Source of the DNA: Candidatus Thermoflexus tengchongensis
Lineage (GTDB): Bacteria; Chloroflexota; Anaerolineae; Thermoflexales; Thermoflexaceae
Direction: 5' to 3'
Length of the DNA: 41,214 nucleotides
NCBI GenBank assembly: GCA_016842085.1
Contig: JAEVEX010000055.1
Location: 1-41,214, forward strand
The position numbers and the translations under genes are program-made. Shown piece by piece: positions 8,549 to 16,391 of the stretch. Position 1 is the first letter of the stretch; the number at the start of each line of letters is the position of its first letter. The notes under the pieces were generated by a model. It was given only the letters and a program-made list of their open reading frames with translations, had not been told where the DNA came from and made no database searches.

Positions 8549-9661
8549 TCAGCGGCTCAGCTTCCAGGCCTCTGTCAGATCCGGGTGGAACGCCACCAGG
8601 CGGAATGGCCCCCCGGTGGGAGCCACCACGATCCGATCGGCGACCGCCACGGGAGCGGCGAGGAGACGCCCCGGAGCCAGGTTGACCGATTTGATTTTCG
8701 CCCCATCTTCCAGATTCACCAGATGGATCCAGCCAGCCTCATCAGCGATATAAACCCGGTTCTCCACCACAAGGGGCCGGGCGCGAACCGGCCCGTTCGC
8801 CTGGAATGGACGGGGCCAGAGGGGACGCCCCTGGCGATCCAGCGCGAAGACCTGCCCGCTCATATCGCCCACAATCAACCGGTCCCCGGCGGCCGCCGGC
8901 CCATCCCAGACCCAGTGATTCGCCCGGAAACGCCATCGCTCCTGACCGGTGGCTGGATCCACGGCATAAAGATGATCGTCGAACGCTCCGGCATACAGCG
9001 TGTCCCCATCCAGCGTCAGCGCGCCGGCGATCGCTCCGCGGGCCTGGAACGGAGCGGGCCAGCGCAACGCCCCGCTCTCCCGATCCAGGGCCAGCAGGCG
9101 ATGGTCCATCGTCCCCACGATCAACATGGTCCCCGAAAGGACCGGGGTAGCCCAGATCCGGGCAGCTCCCCGCCCGGCCTCCGGAAGACGGGTCCGCCAG
9201 AGGACCCGGCCGCTGGCCCCCTCCAGGGCCAGCACCCATCCATCCCCGGTCCCGACGAAGACCCGCGTTCCATCCGTGATCAGGCCCGCGAAGATCGGGC
9301 CCAGAGGGGGTTGATCGGATGGGGGATACACCCACTGGAGAGCCCCGCTCCCCCGCTCCAGCCCGCAAAGGCGGCTTTCCCCGGTTCCCGGGTTCTCCGC
9401 CGCGATGATCACCCATCCTTCCAGCACAGCGGGAGCAGCGTGGTAAGAACCCGCGCACGCCCCCGCGTTTCCATCCTTCGGAGGAAAACGCCAGCGCTCC
9501 TGACCGGAGGAAGCGTCGACCGCCAGCACATGGTCGAGATCCGCCACATAAAGGACATCTCCCGCCACCTGTATCCCGGGCCAGCTGGATCCCGCGCCGC
9601 TACAACCGGCGAGCAGCAACGCGAAGAGAACCCCGATCCATCCCGGCAGCTTCCACGCCAT
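8549..9661 (-). CDS. PQQ-like beta-propeller lipoprotein
   Basis: About 370 residues. It begins with a lipoprotein signal peptide: a basic start, the hydrophobic core WIGVLFALLLAGC and a lipidated Cys at about residue 20. The rest consists of repeated PQQ-type blades with the A-x-D-x-x-x-G-x-x-x-W pattern (AVDASSGQERWRF, ALEGASGRVLWRT, ALDRESGALRWPA, AVDPATGQERWRF). It should sit outside the membrane as a scaffold, somewhat like BamB, but has no catalytic motif. The start may be ATG 9661 (GAAGG 8 nt upstream) or ATG 9682 (GGAGG only 2 nt upstream). Its position between yidD and yidC is unusual. The 244 bp upstream hold nothing I recognise. Confidence 0.85.
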   Translation of the reverse strand: MAWKLPGWIGVLFALLLAGCSGAGSSWPGIQVAGDVLYVADLDHVLAVDASSGQERWRFPPKDGNAGACAGSYHAAPAVLEGWVIIAAENPGTGESRLCGLERGSGALQWVYPPSDQPPLGPIFAGLITDGTRVFVGTGDGWVLALEGASGRVLWRTRLPEAGRGAARIWATPVLSGTMLIVGTMDHRLLALDRESGALRWPAPFQARGAIAGALTLDGDTLYAGAFDDHLYAVDPATGQERWRFRANHWVWDGPAAAGDRLIVGDMSGQVFALDRQGRPLWPRPFQANGPVRARPLVVENRVYIADEAGWIHLVNLEDGAKIKSVNLAPGRLLAAPVAVADRIVVAPTGGPFRLVAFHPDLTEAWKLSR

Positions 9662-9926
9662 CGTCGTCGCCTTCAATGACATATCCTCCAGCGCAGTTAT
9701 GGAAACCGGACTTCCACGGTTAAGCTCGAACGGGGAAGGCGGCATGGCCTCCTCCCGAGGACTTTCCCTTCGGATCCCATAGAGAGGAGAAGAAAACACT
9801 TTTTGGGGCCGTGCAGAGGGCCTTCGGGCGCCTCGCACAGCCACCGGAAGGAGCGCAACGCGGAACTCCTGGATGTTTGCCGCTCGGGAAGGCCCTCACC
9901 CCAAAAGCCCTCCCAGCTCTCCTTCC

Positions 9927-10169
9927 TCAGGGCACCGGATCGTATCCCCCGGGGTGGAAAGGATGACAGCGGGCGATCCTTCGGATCCCCAGCCATCCTC
10001 CCCGGAGCAGTCCATAGCGGGCGATGGCCTCATACGTATACTGGGAACAGCTCGGGTAAAAGCGACAGCTGGGCGGCAGCAGCGGAGAGATCAGCCGCTG
10101 GTAAAGGCGAATGAGCCCCAGGGCGATCCAGGCCGGCAAACGGGTCCAGCGCCATCCAGATCCCTTCAT
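9927..10169 (-). CDS. yidD: Membrane protein insertion efficiency factor YidD
   Basis: An 80-residue protein with the full YidD pattern: [22 protein letters not shown] followed by [31 protein letters not shown] and the C-terminal DPVP. It is a small amphipathic membrane-associated protein that aids YidC-dependent insertion. Of three tandem ATGs (10175, 10172, 10169) the last is best spaced from AAGGG. The gene lies 102 bp downstream of rnpA. Confidence 0.95.
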   Translation of the reverse strand: MKGSGWRWTRLPAWIALGLIRLYQRLISPLLPPSCRFYPSCSQYTYEAIARYGLLRGGWLGIRRIARCHPFHPGGYDPVP

Positions 10170-10271
10170 CATCATCCCTTCGTTTGTTCGCGGGGGATCG
10201 GGGTGGTGGTCAGGTCATCTGCCCCACCACCGGGTCTTTTTAACAGAAACACCATCTCCAGGAAGAGAACA

Positions 10272-10613
10272 CTATTCCCGCAACAATCCCAATCGCGCGA
10301 GGGCTTCCAGCAGCGCGGCTTCCGCATCCTGACGCTTGCGCCCGATCAAACCCGGGCGGGCGATGAGGACCAGATCCCAGCCCGGCTGGATCTCATGGAG
10401 ATGCAGCCGGGCGGCTTCCCGAAGCAGGCGCTTGGCTCGATTCCGGCGAACGGCCTTGCCGATGGCGCGGCGCCCGGCGATCACGGCCACCCGCGTCACT
10501 CCCAGATCGTTCGGGGCCGCTTTCAACTTTAGAAGCGCGTTAGACGAGGAGCGCCCTTCCTGCAGGACCCGCTCAATCGCCTTCCGGTGACGCAAGCGAA
10601 CCAGCGAAGCCAC
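10272..10613 (-). CDS. rnpA: Ribonuclease P protein component
   Basis: A 113-residue RnpA. The signature is GRRAIGKAVRRNRAKRLLRE (about 67-86), preceded by LRHRKAIERVLQEGR and ending in a region matching DLVLIARPGL. It binds the RNase P RNA and helps 5' processing of tRNA precursors. The start is GTG 10613, only 14 nt after the rpmH stop, with a weak ribosome site (CTGAGCC), so it may depend on coupling to rpmH. The extreme N-terminal extension reported for some thermophilic RnpA proteins is absent. Confidence 0.96.
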   Translation of the reverse strand: MASLVRLRHRKAIERVLQEGRSSSNALLKLKAAPNDLGVTRVAVIAGRRAIGKAVRRNRAKRLLREAARLHLHEIQPGWDLVLIARPGLIGRKRQDAEAALLEALARLGLLRE

Positions 10614-10627
10614 GGCTCAGGGAATGT

Positions 10628-10831
10628 TCAGTCTTTACGGCCGGAGGGCCCCCGATACTTCCCCTTCCAGTTGATCCGCTTGGCTCCCTCATATTGCGGC
10701 GTCAGCCGCCAGCGGCCCTTTAACCGCCGCGCCTTCAACACGCGCCGACCGCCTTTGGTACGCATGCGGGCCAGGAAGCCATGCACCTTCAACCGCTTGC
10801 GCCGCTTGGGCTGGTAAGTCCGCTTGGGCAT
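10628..10831 (-). CDS. rpmH: Ribosomal protein bL34 with C-terminal extension
   Basis: Residues 1-44 are classic bL34 ([20 protein letters not shown], then [22 protein letters not shown]). Most bL34 proteins stop there; this one continues for about 23 residues ([20 protein letters not shown] and a short basic tail) to 67. The start is ATG 10831, with GGAGGAGG about 10 nt upstream. It is the first gene of the minus-strand block, 32 bp after a likely transcription start from the extended -10 promoter at 10870-10875. The tail is basic and could contact 23S rRNA; that is inference. Confidence 0.95.
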   Translation of the reverse strand: MPKRTYQPKRRKRLKVHGFLARMRTKGGRRVLKARRLKGRWRLTPQYEGAKRINWKGKYRGPSGRKD

Positions 10832-10869
10832 CTTCGATCGACCTCCTCCTTGAGGCTGCGCAATCGGTA

Positions 10870-10875
10870 ATTATA
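10870..10875 (-). promoter_or_regulatory. Extended -10 promoter for rpmH block
   Basis: On the minus strand the sequence TGTTATAAT gives a perfect TATAAT -10 hexamer with the extended TG. Transcription would start near 10863, about 32 nt before the rpmH ATG. No good -35 is visible at 16-18 bp, which fits an extended -10 promoter. Confidence 0.65.
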
Positions 10876-10971
10876 ACATAACGTTCGGCTGCAAACCCGG
10901 AGTGTCCTGACGTGACCATGGCCTTTCGATATCGAGAGGATCTGCGCCGTTCGACGCTCATCCTCTCCCTC

Positions 10972-11000
10972 TTGCTTCCATCCGCCTCCCTCCCTATACT
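10972..11000 (+). promoter_or_regulatory. Sigma-70-type promoter for proC
   Basis: TTGCTT at 10972-10977, a 17-bp spacer, then TATACT at 10995-11000. The predicted start near 11007 leaves a leader of about 36 nt with AAAGGAGGAAACGG just before the proC ATG. It diverges from the rpmH promoter in a 211-bp intergenic region that shows no DnaA-box cluster. Confidence 0.7.
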
Positions 11001-11042
11001 TTAACGCAACCCACCGTGGGGAAATTTTAAAGGAGGAAACGG

Positions 11043-11897
11043 ATGGTGGAGGATGCACGTCTGCCGCGGATCGCTTTCATCGGCAGCGGGGTGATGGCCG
11101 AGGCGATGATCCGCGGGCTTCTACGCGATCACCTGATCGACCCGAAAGAGATCATCGCCAGCGGGCCACGGCCGGAACGCGGGCTGGAGCTCCAGGGCCG
11201 CTACGGCGTGCGGACGACCACACATAACCCGGAGGCGGCGGCCGAGGCCGAGATCGTGGTCCTCTCCGTCAAGCCCCAGGTGATCCCCCGCGTGCTCCCG
11301 GAGCTGCGGGGCCACATCCGTCCGGAAGCCCTCATTTTCTCCATCGCCGCCGGCGTCCGCATCGCCACCCTGCGGGAGGGCCTGGGGGTCCCCGCCATCA
11401 TCCGCGCCATGCCCAACACCCCCGCTCAGATCGGTCAGGGGATCACGGTGTGGACGGCTACCGAAGAGGTGACCCCACGACAGCGGGAACATGCGGTCCT
11501 CCTCATGCGGGCGATGGGTGAGGAGGTCTATGTCGACGACGAACGTTACCTGGATATGGCCACGGCCCTGACCGGGACCGGCCCGGCCTATGTGTTCCTG
11601 TTTATGGAAGCCATGGTGGATGCCGGGGTGCACCTGGGGTTCTCCCGACGGGTCGCCGAGCAGCTGGTCTACCAGACCGTCATCGGCTCCGCTCTCTACG
11701 CCCGCCAGTCCGGCCTGCACCTCGCAGCGCTGCGCAACCAGGTGACCTCGCCGGGTGGCACGACGGCGGAAGCCCTGTATCACCTGGAGAAGGGTGGCTT
11801 TCGCACGGTGATCTCCCGCGCCATCTGGGCCGCCTACGTGCGTTCCCGACAGCTGGGTCGGGGGGCCGCCGATGAAGTGGAACGCCTCGAGCGTTGA
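11043..11897 (+). CDS. proC: Pyrroline-5-carboxylate reductase
   Basis: A 284-residue protein with the N-terminal Rossmann motif RIAFIGSGVMAEAMIRG, the mid-protein RAMPNTPAQIGQG, and the C-terminal dimerisation motif ALTGTGPAYVFLFMEA with SPGGTTAEALYHLEKGG. It catalyses the last step of proline synthesis, NAD(P)H reduction of pyrroline-5-carboxylate. AAAGGAGGAAACGG precedes the ATG. Its 3' end overlaps the next gene by 26 bp, so the two are probably cotranslated. Confidence 0.96.
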   Translation: MVEDARLPRIAFIGSGVMAEAMIRGLLRDHLIDPKEIIASGPRPERGLELQGRYGVRTTTHNPEAAAEAEIVVLSVKPQVIPRVLPELRGHIRPEALIFSIAAGVRIATLREGLGVPAIIRAMPNTPAQIGQGITVWTATEEVTPRQREHAVLLMRAMGEEVYVDDERYLDMATALTGTGPAYVFLFMEAMVDAGVHLGFSRRVAEQLVYQTVIGSALYARQSGLHLAALRNQVTSPGGTTAEALYHLEKGGFRTVISRAIWAAYVRSRQLGRGAADEVERLER

Positions 11898-12381
11898 CCG
11901 GCCGACCCGGATTGCCGTGGTGGGAAGCAGCGAGGCGACCCCTCAGGAGGAAGCCTGGGCTTACCAGGTCGGCCGGCTGCTGGCGGCAGCCGGCGCGGTG
12001 GTGATCTGCGGGGGCCGTGGTGGGGTGATGGAAGCGGTCTGCCGCGGGGCCGTGGAGGCCGGCGGGCTCACTGTTGGGATCCTCCCGGGAGATGATCCGA
12101 ACGAGGCCAACCCCTACGTGCGCCTGCCCCTGCCCACCGGGCTGGGCGAGGCGCGGAACGCCCTCGTCGTGCGCGCGGCCGAGGCGGTGATCGCCATCGG
12201 CGGGGAGTTCGGCACCCTCTCGGAGATCGCCCTGGCCCTTAAATGGGGCATCCCGGTGATCGGCCTGGAGACATGGGCCCTCCATCGGCCCGGCGTGACG
12301 GTGCCGATCGAACGGGTCTCCACCCCCGAGGAAGCGGTGCGCCGCGCCCTGGCCCGGGCACGGAAGGCCACGAACCCGTGA
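11872..12381 (+). CDS. LOG-like Rossmann nucleotide-binding protein (TIGR00725 type)
   Basis: A 169-residue single-domain protein. The lysine decarboxylase-like/LOG fold is shown by RIAVVGSSEA at the start, the phosphate loop ICGGRGGVMEAVCRGA, and IAIGGEFGTLSEIALALK, where the usual PGGxGTxxE reads GGEFGTLSE. Relatives hydrolyse nucleoside monophosphates to the base (cytokinin-activating enzymes), but the TIGR00725 subgroup has no settled role. The ATG at 11872 lies inside proC; no strong ribosome site is needed if the genes are coupled. Confidence 0.85.
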   Translation: MKWNASSVDRPTRIAVVGSSEATPQEEAWAYQVGRLLAAAGAVVICGGRGGVMEAVCRGAVEAGGLTVGILPGDDPNEANPYVRLPLPTGLGEARNALVVRAAEAVIAIGGEFGTLSEIALALKWGIPVIGLETWALHRPGVTVPIERVSTPEEAVRRALARARKATNP

Positions 12382-12397
12382 CGCCCTTTTTCCTCAT

Positions 12398-13438
12398 GTG
12401 GCTCATCCCTCTCTTCTTCAGGGCTCGCCATTGGAGCTGCTGGTCATCGGTGATGTGACGGTGGATCTCTATCTGGCGCTTCCCGGGCTTCCGGAGCCCG
12501 GCGGCGATGTCCATGCCCGGCGTATGATCCTCCGGGCGGGGGGATCGGCGGCGAACACGGCCGCCGTGGCCGCCGCCCTGGGGCTCCCCACGGCCCTCAT
12601 CGGCGCCGTCGGCACCGATCCCCTGGGGGAATGGGCGCGGGCCCAGCTCGCCGCCAGCGGCGTGGATCCCCGCGGCGTGCAGCAACGCCCCGAGGCGCCT
12701 ACCTCCATCATCACCATCCTGGTCACCCCGGACGGCGAGCGAACGATGCTCTCCTACCGCGGAGCCAGCCGCTTCGCCGCGTTTCGAGAAGAAGACCGCG
12801 CCCGTCTCCGCCGCGCCGCTTTTTTCCATCTCTCCGGATATGCCCTCCTGGAGGAAAGCCCCCTGCGCCGCACGGCCACCGCGCTGCTGGAAGAAGCAGC
12901 CGCCCACGGCCTGCGATGCGCCATGGACCCCGGGCTGCCGGCCTGTCGGATGGCCCCGGAGGCCGTGCGGGAAGCCCTGCATCGGACGCACATCCTCCTG
13001 CTCACGGAGAGGGAGGCCCAGATCCTCTTCGGACCTGAGCCGCGCCGGGGGTTCGCGGAGGCCCCGGACTTGCACTGGATGATCCTGAAGCGCGGGGAGC
13101 GAGGATGCCGGCTGCTGGGGCGCGAGGGAGAAGACCTCGCTATCCCCCCCTTCGCAGTTTCGGTGATCGATACAACGGGGGCCGGCGATGCCTTCAACGC
13201 CGGCTTCCTGTTCGGCCTGGCATGGGGGAGCCGCCCTGAGACAGCTGCCCTCCTGGGCAACGCCGCCGGCGCCCTGGCCTGCACCGTCTGGGGTGTGATC
13301 GGATCCTTCCCCGGCCGTATGGCGATGGAACAATTGATCCAGGAGGCCCTCGGGGATCCCGCCTGGTCCTCCTGGCATGCGCTTCTCACAGAGGCCTGGG
13401 ACTGTCTGCGGGGATCCCGTATTCCCGGCGAGGCATAG
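12398..13438 (+). CDS. PfkB-family carbohydrate/nucleoside kinase
   Basis: A ribokinase-fold protein of about 335-346 residues. Family signature 1 is GGSAANTAAVAAALG and signature 2 is DTTGAGDAFNAGFLFGL with the catalytic Asp. The start is uncertain: GTG 12398 gives 346 residues, TTG 12431 (MELLVIGDVTVD, AGGG 8 nt upstream) fits the family N-terminus better. Substrate (ribose, adenosine, fructose or another sugar) cannot be read from sequence. It follows the LOG-like gene by 16 bp or 49 bp. Confidence 0.88.
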   Translation: MAHPSLLQGSPLELLVIGDVTVDLYLALPGLPEPGGDVHARRMILRAGGSAANTAAVAAALGLPTALIGAVGTDPLGEWARAQLAASGVDPRGVQQRPEAPTSIITILVTPDGERTMLSYRGASRFAAFREEDRARLRRAAFFHLSGYALLEESPLRRTATALLEEAAAHGLRCAMDPGLPACRMAPEAVREALHRTHILLLTEREAQILFGPEPRRGFAEAPDLHWMILKRGERGCRLLGREGEDLAIPPFAVSVIDTTGAGDAFNAGFLFGLAWGSRPETAALLGNAAGALACTVWGVIGSFPGRMAMEQLIQEALGDPAWSSWHALLTEAWDCLRGSRIPGEA

Positions 13439-13607
13439 CCGCTGAATTTCTCCACCTGGGGGATTTTCCTTCTCCCCTTATGAACCACCCCAGCGAGGAT
13501 CCAGACCTCCTCCGGGAGAGATGTCACCGGTCCCGGCGCGCTGCATCCAAAGATATGGGGAAAACCCGCGGAATTCCCTCCGCGATCTCCTGGTTTGGAG
13601 GTGACAG

Positions 13608-14759
13608 ATGGCGAGGATCCTGATCCTGGGCGGCGGCAGCGGTGGCCTGGTGGTCGCTAACAAACTGGCCCGCGGCCTGCGCGGGACCGACCACGAGATC
13701 CTCCTGGTGGATCGCAGTCCCTATCACTACTTCATGCCTTCCTTCCCATGGGTGGCCCTGGGCTTTAAGGAGCCGGAACAGGTGCGTCGACCTCTGAAGA
13801 ACCTGGAGAAGAAGGGCATCCGCGTGATCCAGGGCGAGGTCCAGGAGATCCGCATCCCCGAGAAGCGGGTTCGGGTGAACGGGGAAGATCTCTCCTACGA
13901 TCTGATGGTGGTCTCCCTGGGAGCCGAGGTGAAGCCGGACCTCATGCCCGGCTTCGAGGTGGCCTATCATCCGTGGACCATCGAAGGGGCCATCCGGATG
14001 CGGGAGGCCATCCAGCGGTTCGAGGGCGGGCGGATCGTGATCGGTGTCTCCGGGCCTTACTACCGCTGTCCCCCCGCTCCTTATGAGATCGCCGGACAGC
14101 TGGATTTTGCTCTCCGTGCCCGCCGGCTGCGGGACAAATCGGAAATCATCCTGGCGCATCCGCATCCTCAGCCCCTCTCGGCCATGGGGCCAGCCATCAG
14201 CGGCGTGATCTCCGAGATCCTGTCCAGCAAGGGCGTTCGCTTCGAGGGGAATTTCAACGCCAAAGCCATTGATCCGGAACGCCGCCTGCTCATCGGCCAG
14301 GATGGCCGGGAGATCCCCTTCGATCTGCTGATTATGGTCCCGCCCCATCGGCCGAGCTCCGCCGGGATGTGCCCCGGGCTGCTCACCCCGGCCGGCTTCC
14401 CACTGGTGGATCCACAGACGTTCCGGTGCGTGGCGGATCCCGAGGTGTTCGCCATCGGGGATATGGTGAACCCGGCCATCAACCTGCCCGCGGCCGGCGT
14501 GGTCGCCCACTTCCAGGCGGAGTTCGTGGCCAACCAGATCCTGGCCGAGCTCAAGGGTGCCTACATCGGCGAGAGCTTCACCCCTGTGGCGATGTGCATT
14601 ATGGACTTCGGCGACGACGCCGTGCTGCCCATGTGCGACTTCACCCGCATCCTGGATCTATCCGGCCCGCCTTCCTGCGGCGTGCTGGGCCGCAGCAAGG
14701 CCATCCGCCTGACCAAGATGCTCTTTGAGTCCATGTGGTTCGCCACGTATCTGAGCTGA
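13608..14759 (+). CDS. Sulfide:quinone oxidoreductase-like flavoprotein
   Basis: A 383-residue FAD/NAD-type two-dinucleotide-fold protein. FAD is bound by LILGGGSGGLVVANKL (5-20) and VFAIGDMVNP. The SQR-type redox Cys is C154 in YRCPPAPYE. A second candidate lies in the MCIMDFGDDA region; I could not place the third Cys of classic SQR with confidence. The C-terminus has an amphipathic stretch (KAIRLTKMLFESMWFATYL), consistent with monotopic membrane binding. SQR oxidises sulfide to polysulfide and feeds quinones. GGAGGTGACAG precedes the ATG. It pairs with the following DUF1641 gene, a combination common for SQR-like proteins. Confidence 0.85.
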   Translation: MARILILGGGSGGLVVANKLARGLRGTDHEILLVDRSPYHYFMPSFPWVALGFKEPEQVRRPLKNLEKKGIRVIQGEVQEIRIPEKRVRVNGEDLSYDLMVVSLGAEVKPDLMPGFEVAYHPWTIEGAIRMREAIQRFEGGRIVIGVSGPYYRCPPAPYEIAGQLDFALRARRLRDKSEIILAHPHPQPLSAMGPAISGVISEILSSKGVRFEGNFNAKAIDPERRLLIGQDGREIPFDLLIMVPPHRPSSAGMCPGLLTPAGFPLVDPQTFRCVADPEVFAIGDMVNPAINLPAAGVVAHFQAEFVANQILAELKGAYIGESFTPVAMCIMDFGDDAVLPMCDFTRILDLSGPPSCGVLGRSKAIRLTKMLFESMWFATYLS

Positions 14760-14783
14760 ACTCAAGGCAGGAGGCATGCGGCT

Positions 14784-15296
14784 ATGACGGAGCAAATTCT
14801 TCAAGACCCGAAGGCCCAGGAAGCGCTGGAGCGGACCCTTTCCCTGCTGATCCGGATGAACGAGACGGGAGCGCTGACCCTCCTGGAGGACGTGGTGGAG
14901 CTGCTCCCCGATTCCCTGTCTTATTTGATGGATCCCCGGTTGCTGAAGATCGGGGCCAACCTGGCGTATCTGCTTCACGTGGTGGAGATGGTGGAGCCCA
15001 CCCTGATCACGGTGATGATGAGCCGCCTGGTGGAGGAACTGAACCGGGAGTTAACGCCGGAGCGCATGAAAGAGCTGCCCCGCATGGGGCCGGTCTCCCT
15101 GGTGAAGGCGCTGGGAGATCCTGACGTCCAGCGGGGGCTCGGGATCCTGGTGCTCTTCCTGCGGGTGCTGGGGCGGGCCTTCGATCGCTCCAGCCAGGAA
15201 CTGATGGCCCTGATGGAAGCAACCGAGAAGACCCTGGCGGAGCTGCGCCGCCAGCGGGCGGAGATGGAACGCCAGGCGGCGGCCGTCGCCTCATAA
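14784..15296 (+). CDS. DUF1641 protein, partner of SQR-like enzyme
   Basis: A 170-residue mostly helical protein. The DUF1641 core lies around VVELLPDSLSYLMDPRLLKI and LVKALGDPDVQRGLGILVLF. The C-terminus is a charged coiled coil (LMEATEKTLAELRRQRAEME). DUF1641 proteins are commonly encoded beside SQR-like or formate-dehydrogenase-like proteins; their biochemical role is unsettled. The gene is 24 bp downstream of the flavoprotein and surely cotranscribed. It ends 72 bp from the convergent DUF4058 gene. Confidence 0.85.
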   Translation: MTEQILQDPKAQEALERTLSLLIRMNETGALTLLEDVVELLPDSLSYLMDPRLLKIGANLAYLLHVVEMVEPTLITVMMSRLVEELNRELTPERMKELPRMGPVSLVKALGDPDVQRGLGILVLFLRVLGRAFDRSSQELMALMEATEKTLAELRRQRAEMERQAAAVAS

Positions 15297-15368
15297 ACAG
15301 GAGCTACTTGGGGCTCACTCCACAGCGGTTCCCGAACGCTTCTGCGGAGCCCGACCGTCCCGGTTGGC

Positions 15369-16151
15369 CTATCGATAGCCTCGCTCCCGCAGCCAGGCAT
15401 CCAGCCAGGCCATCTCCTCCTCTGAAAGAGGGGGCGGGGGAGGAGGCTGACGGTAATCGATCTGCACTCCGTAGGCCCCGCGCTCATAAACCGTCGCCAC
15501 CGCCGACCCCAGATCCAGCGGGACATCCGGATCGGGCTCCAGCAGCGGAACCGGAAGCACCGGCAGCGGGTCCATCAGCCGGATCGGCCACACCTCCACC
15601 GTCGGCCGGCGGTCCGCCCGGCTCAGGATCACGTAATAGGGAGCGGGAGGCACCGGATCCTCCAGGGGCGGGCGCTCTCCGCCCCGCAGCAGATCGATCT
15701 CCATCAGATGAACCGCGGACCGCAAGAGATCCCGCCGCTTGCGCAGGTAGTCGGCGTGGGCCTCATGCCCGGCCCGCTTGTTCACCGGCGAGAGGATTTC
15801 GATCACCGTCACCAGCTGTCCGGTGTCTGTCTTGCGGATCTCGACGCTGTAAAGACGCAACGGCACCTCCAGGGGGACCCGGCTTTTCACCGGGGCCGGC
15901 GGGATGGCCACGGAGGTCCCCGCCTCCGAAGAAGGGGAAAGCCGATGGATCGAGACGTCCGGCCGCACGATATGGGTCTCCCCGATCTCCACTACCTCAT
16001 ACGTGATCGAGACCGACAGGCGCGCGAAGTAACGCGGCGTGATCTGGCGATTCAACTGAGCCTGAATTTCCGAGGCCAGATTGCTGTGGAAATCCGGCCA
16101 CAGATCCGGCCGTTCCAGATAGGGATCCATACCGGGGAATGGGGAAGGCAT
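15369..16151 (-). CDS. DUF4058 family protein
   Basis: A 260-residue protein that opens with the family signature MPSPFPGMDPYLE and WPDFHSNLASEI. Other conserved features are VRPDVSIHR, VTVIEILSPVNKR, YLRKRRDLLRSAVHLMEIDLLRGG, and the C-terminal YERGAYGVQIDYRQPPPPPPL. The E-x(n)-K pattern (VEIRK, VIEILSPVNK) recalls PD-(D/E)XK-type nuclease folds, but I cannot prove that. DUF4058 is widespread in Chloroflexota, Cyanobacteria and Planctomycetes without known function. GGGAGGTCCGGC precedes the ATG. Confidence 0.85.
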   Translation of the reverse strand: MPSPFPGMDPYLERPDLWPDFHSNLASEIQAQLNRQITPRYFARLSVSITYEVVEIGETHIVRPDVSIHRLSPSSEAGTSVAIPPAPVKSRVPLEVPLRLYSVEIRKTDTGQLVTVIEILSPVNKRAGHEAHADYLRKRRDLLRSAVHLMEIDLLRGGERPPLEDPVPPAPYYVILSRADRRPTVEVWPIRLMDPLPVLPVPLLEPDPDVPLDLGSAVATVYERGAYGVQIDYRQPPPPPPLSEEEMAWLDAWLRERGYR

Positions 16152-16321
16152 GCCGGACCTCCCATATGATTCGCTCTGGCTCTCATTTTATAACTGGCCG
16201 CTTTCACGGGCACAGGCAGCCCGTGAGGCCTTTTGAGGGAGCTCCGGCAGCCCGTATGGGAAATCCCGGCGAGCTTTTTCAAAGGGATCCGCGAAGCCTC
16301 TCCTCCCTTCAGGATAGCGGT

Positions 16322-16344
16322 GCGGGGCGCCGAAGGCGCCCCGC
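16322..16344. repeat. GC-rich hairpin upstream of DUF4058 gene
   Basis: GCGGGGCGCC-GAA-GGCGCCCCGC is a perfect 10-bp stem with a 3-nt loop. It lies 47 bp beyond the GH57 stop codon and has no U-tract. It may stop or shield the GH57 transcript; no gene is seen in the remaining 240 bp between the genes. Confidence 0.6.
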
Positions 16345-16391
16345 CACCGCTTGATCTCAACCACGTCCGGCTCACGGCCTCTAAGAGCGGT

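Noticed and set aside
10832-11042. Possible oriC between rpmH and proC
   Set aside because: The region is AT-richer in part but has only promoter elements; I found no cluster of DnaA-box-like TTATCCACA sequences.
12239-13378. 379-codon minus-strand frame opposite the PfkB kinase gene
   Set aside because: The kinase frame has clear family signatures; the opposite frame is a compositional shadow.
14970-14990. parS-like TGCTTCACGTGGTGGA in the DUF1641 gene
   Set aside because: Only about 11 of 16 positions match the parS consensus and the right arm is poor; other CACGTG sites are no better.
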